DNA from: an uncultured archaeon
GTDB taxonomy: Archaea > Halobacteriota > Methanosarcinia > Methanosarcinales > Methanoperedenaceae
Direction of reading: 5' to 3'
Length of the DNA stretch: 5,317 nt
NCBI GenBank assembly: GCA_902386085.1
Contig: CABMIA010000151.1
Coordinates: forward strand, 1-5,317
The notes under the pieces were generated by a model, which saw nothing but the letters and a program-made list of their open reading frames with translations, made no database searches and was not told the DNA's origin. This document shows positions 4,756-5,317 of this stretch, in pieces; the stretch's first letter is position 1; each line of letters opens with the position of its first letter. A program made the position numbers and the translations under genes.

Positions 4756-5317
4756 ATGAGCTTGATTTCTGAAGCAAAAAATGGTAATCTCACGGAAGAG
4801 ATGAAACAGGTCGCAAAAGATGAAGGCGTGGAACCTGAATTCGTGCGACGGGGTATAGCGAACGGGCGCATCGTTATTCCGACAAGCCCCTACCGCTACA
4901 CAAAGCCCTGCGGCATCGGGAAAGGACTGCGAACAAAAGTGAATGCATCCATCGGGACTTCCTCAGACATTGTGGATATCGATATGGAAATCGAAAAGGC
5001 AAGGGTTGCGCAGGCATCGGGCGCAGACACGCTCATGGAGCTTTCAACAGGCGGGGATTTTTATGAGATAAGAAGAAAGGTCGTGGAGTCCACCACACTT
5101 TCCGTGGGCAGTGTACCTCTTTACCAGGCTTTCATAGAAGCCATCCGCAAATACGGCTCTGTCGTGGACATGAAAGAGGACGAGTTATTCAAGATAACGG
5201 CAGAACAGGCAAAGCTCGGTACGAACTTCATGGCGATACATACAGGAATAAACCTGTTCACTGTTGAGCGGCTCAAAAACCAGGGACGTTTCGGGGGTCT
5301 TTGCTCCCGCGGCGGGG
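4756..5317 (+). CDS. thiC: Phosphomethylpyrimidine synthase ThiC (5' part, cut by window edge)
   Basis: The frame is open from ATG 4756 to the edge, giving 187 codons of a protein that in archaea is usually about 425-430 residues. Recognisable ThiC blocks are RGIANGRIVIP (32-42), GTSSDIVDIDMEIEKA (67-82), ASGADTLMELSTGGD (87-101), the PLYQAF stretch (121-126), FMAIHTGIN (158-166) and SRGG at the edge (184-187). ThiC is a radical-SAM enzyme that rearranges aminoimidazole ribotide into HMP phosphate, the pyrimidine half of thiamine. The CX2CX4C cluster motif lies near the C-terminus and is therefore outside the window, so activity cannot be judged here. The lead ATG gives an N-terminus typical of archaeal ThiC (MSLISEAKNGNLTEEMKQVA), supporting this start. 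Archaeal genomes often carry two thiC paralogues; which one this is cannot be told. No TPP riboswitch is seen upstream. Confidence 0.96.
   Translation, partial: MSLISEAKNGNLTEEMKQVAKDEGVEPEFVRRGIANGRIVIPTSPYRYTKPCGIGKGLRTKVNASIGTSSDIVDIDMEIEKARVAQASGADTLMELSTGGDFYEIRRKVVESTTLSVGSVPLYQAFIEAIRKYGSVVDMKEDELFKITAEQAKLGTNFMAIHTGINLFTVERLKNQGRFGGLCSRGG

Overview
The window looks like a piece of an archaeal chromosome, most likely a methanogen or anaerobic methane-oxidising relative in or near the Methanosarcinales. That placement is an inference. It rests on a secreted protein ending in a PGF-CTERM sorting tail, an archaeal-type membrane-anchored winged-helix regulator, BRE/TATA promoters about 26 bp upstream of start codons (leaderless genes), and an archaeal-type ThiC. 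The genus cannot be fixed from this sequence alone. No RNA gene, insertion sequence or CRISPR array is visible.

Layout from left to right. On the minus strand, 1-802 is larE (ATP-dependent sulfur transferase of the PP-loop family), cut by the window edge only a few residues before its expected C-terminus. A 119-bp divergent intergenic region (803-921) follows; it holds a perfect 7-bp inverted repeat just upstream of a TATA box. On the plus strand come a two-gene unit of a membrane-anchored winged-helix regulator (922-1662) and a macro-domain ADP-ribosyl/O-acetyl-ADP-ribose hydrolase (1655-2215) overlapping it by 8 bp; a secreted, probably glycosylated PGF-CTERM protein with a Met-rich N-terminal repeat (2262-3491); an unrecognised cysteine-free soluble protein (3541-4212); a half-size EamA/DMT-type membrane transporter (4247-4666); and the 5' part of thiC (4756-5317, cut by the right edge).

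How the genes relate. larE and thiC are cofactor genes (nickel-pincer-type sulfur chemistry and thiamine pyrimidine) but are not neighbours in one operon. Most plus-strand genes appear to have their own promoter. The exception is the regulator/macro pair, whose overlap predicts co-transcription. The most interesting points are (i) that pair together with its upstream palindrome, which could be an autoregulated membrane signalling module tied to ADP-ribose chemistry, (ii) the Met-rich PGF-CTERM surface protein, (iii) the uncharacterised protein at 3541-4212, and (iv) repeated TTGA/TCAA dyads in front of thiC. No clearly new multi-gene system can be proven from the sequence alone.
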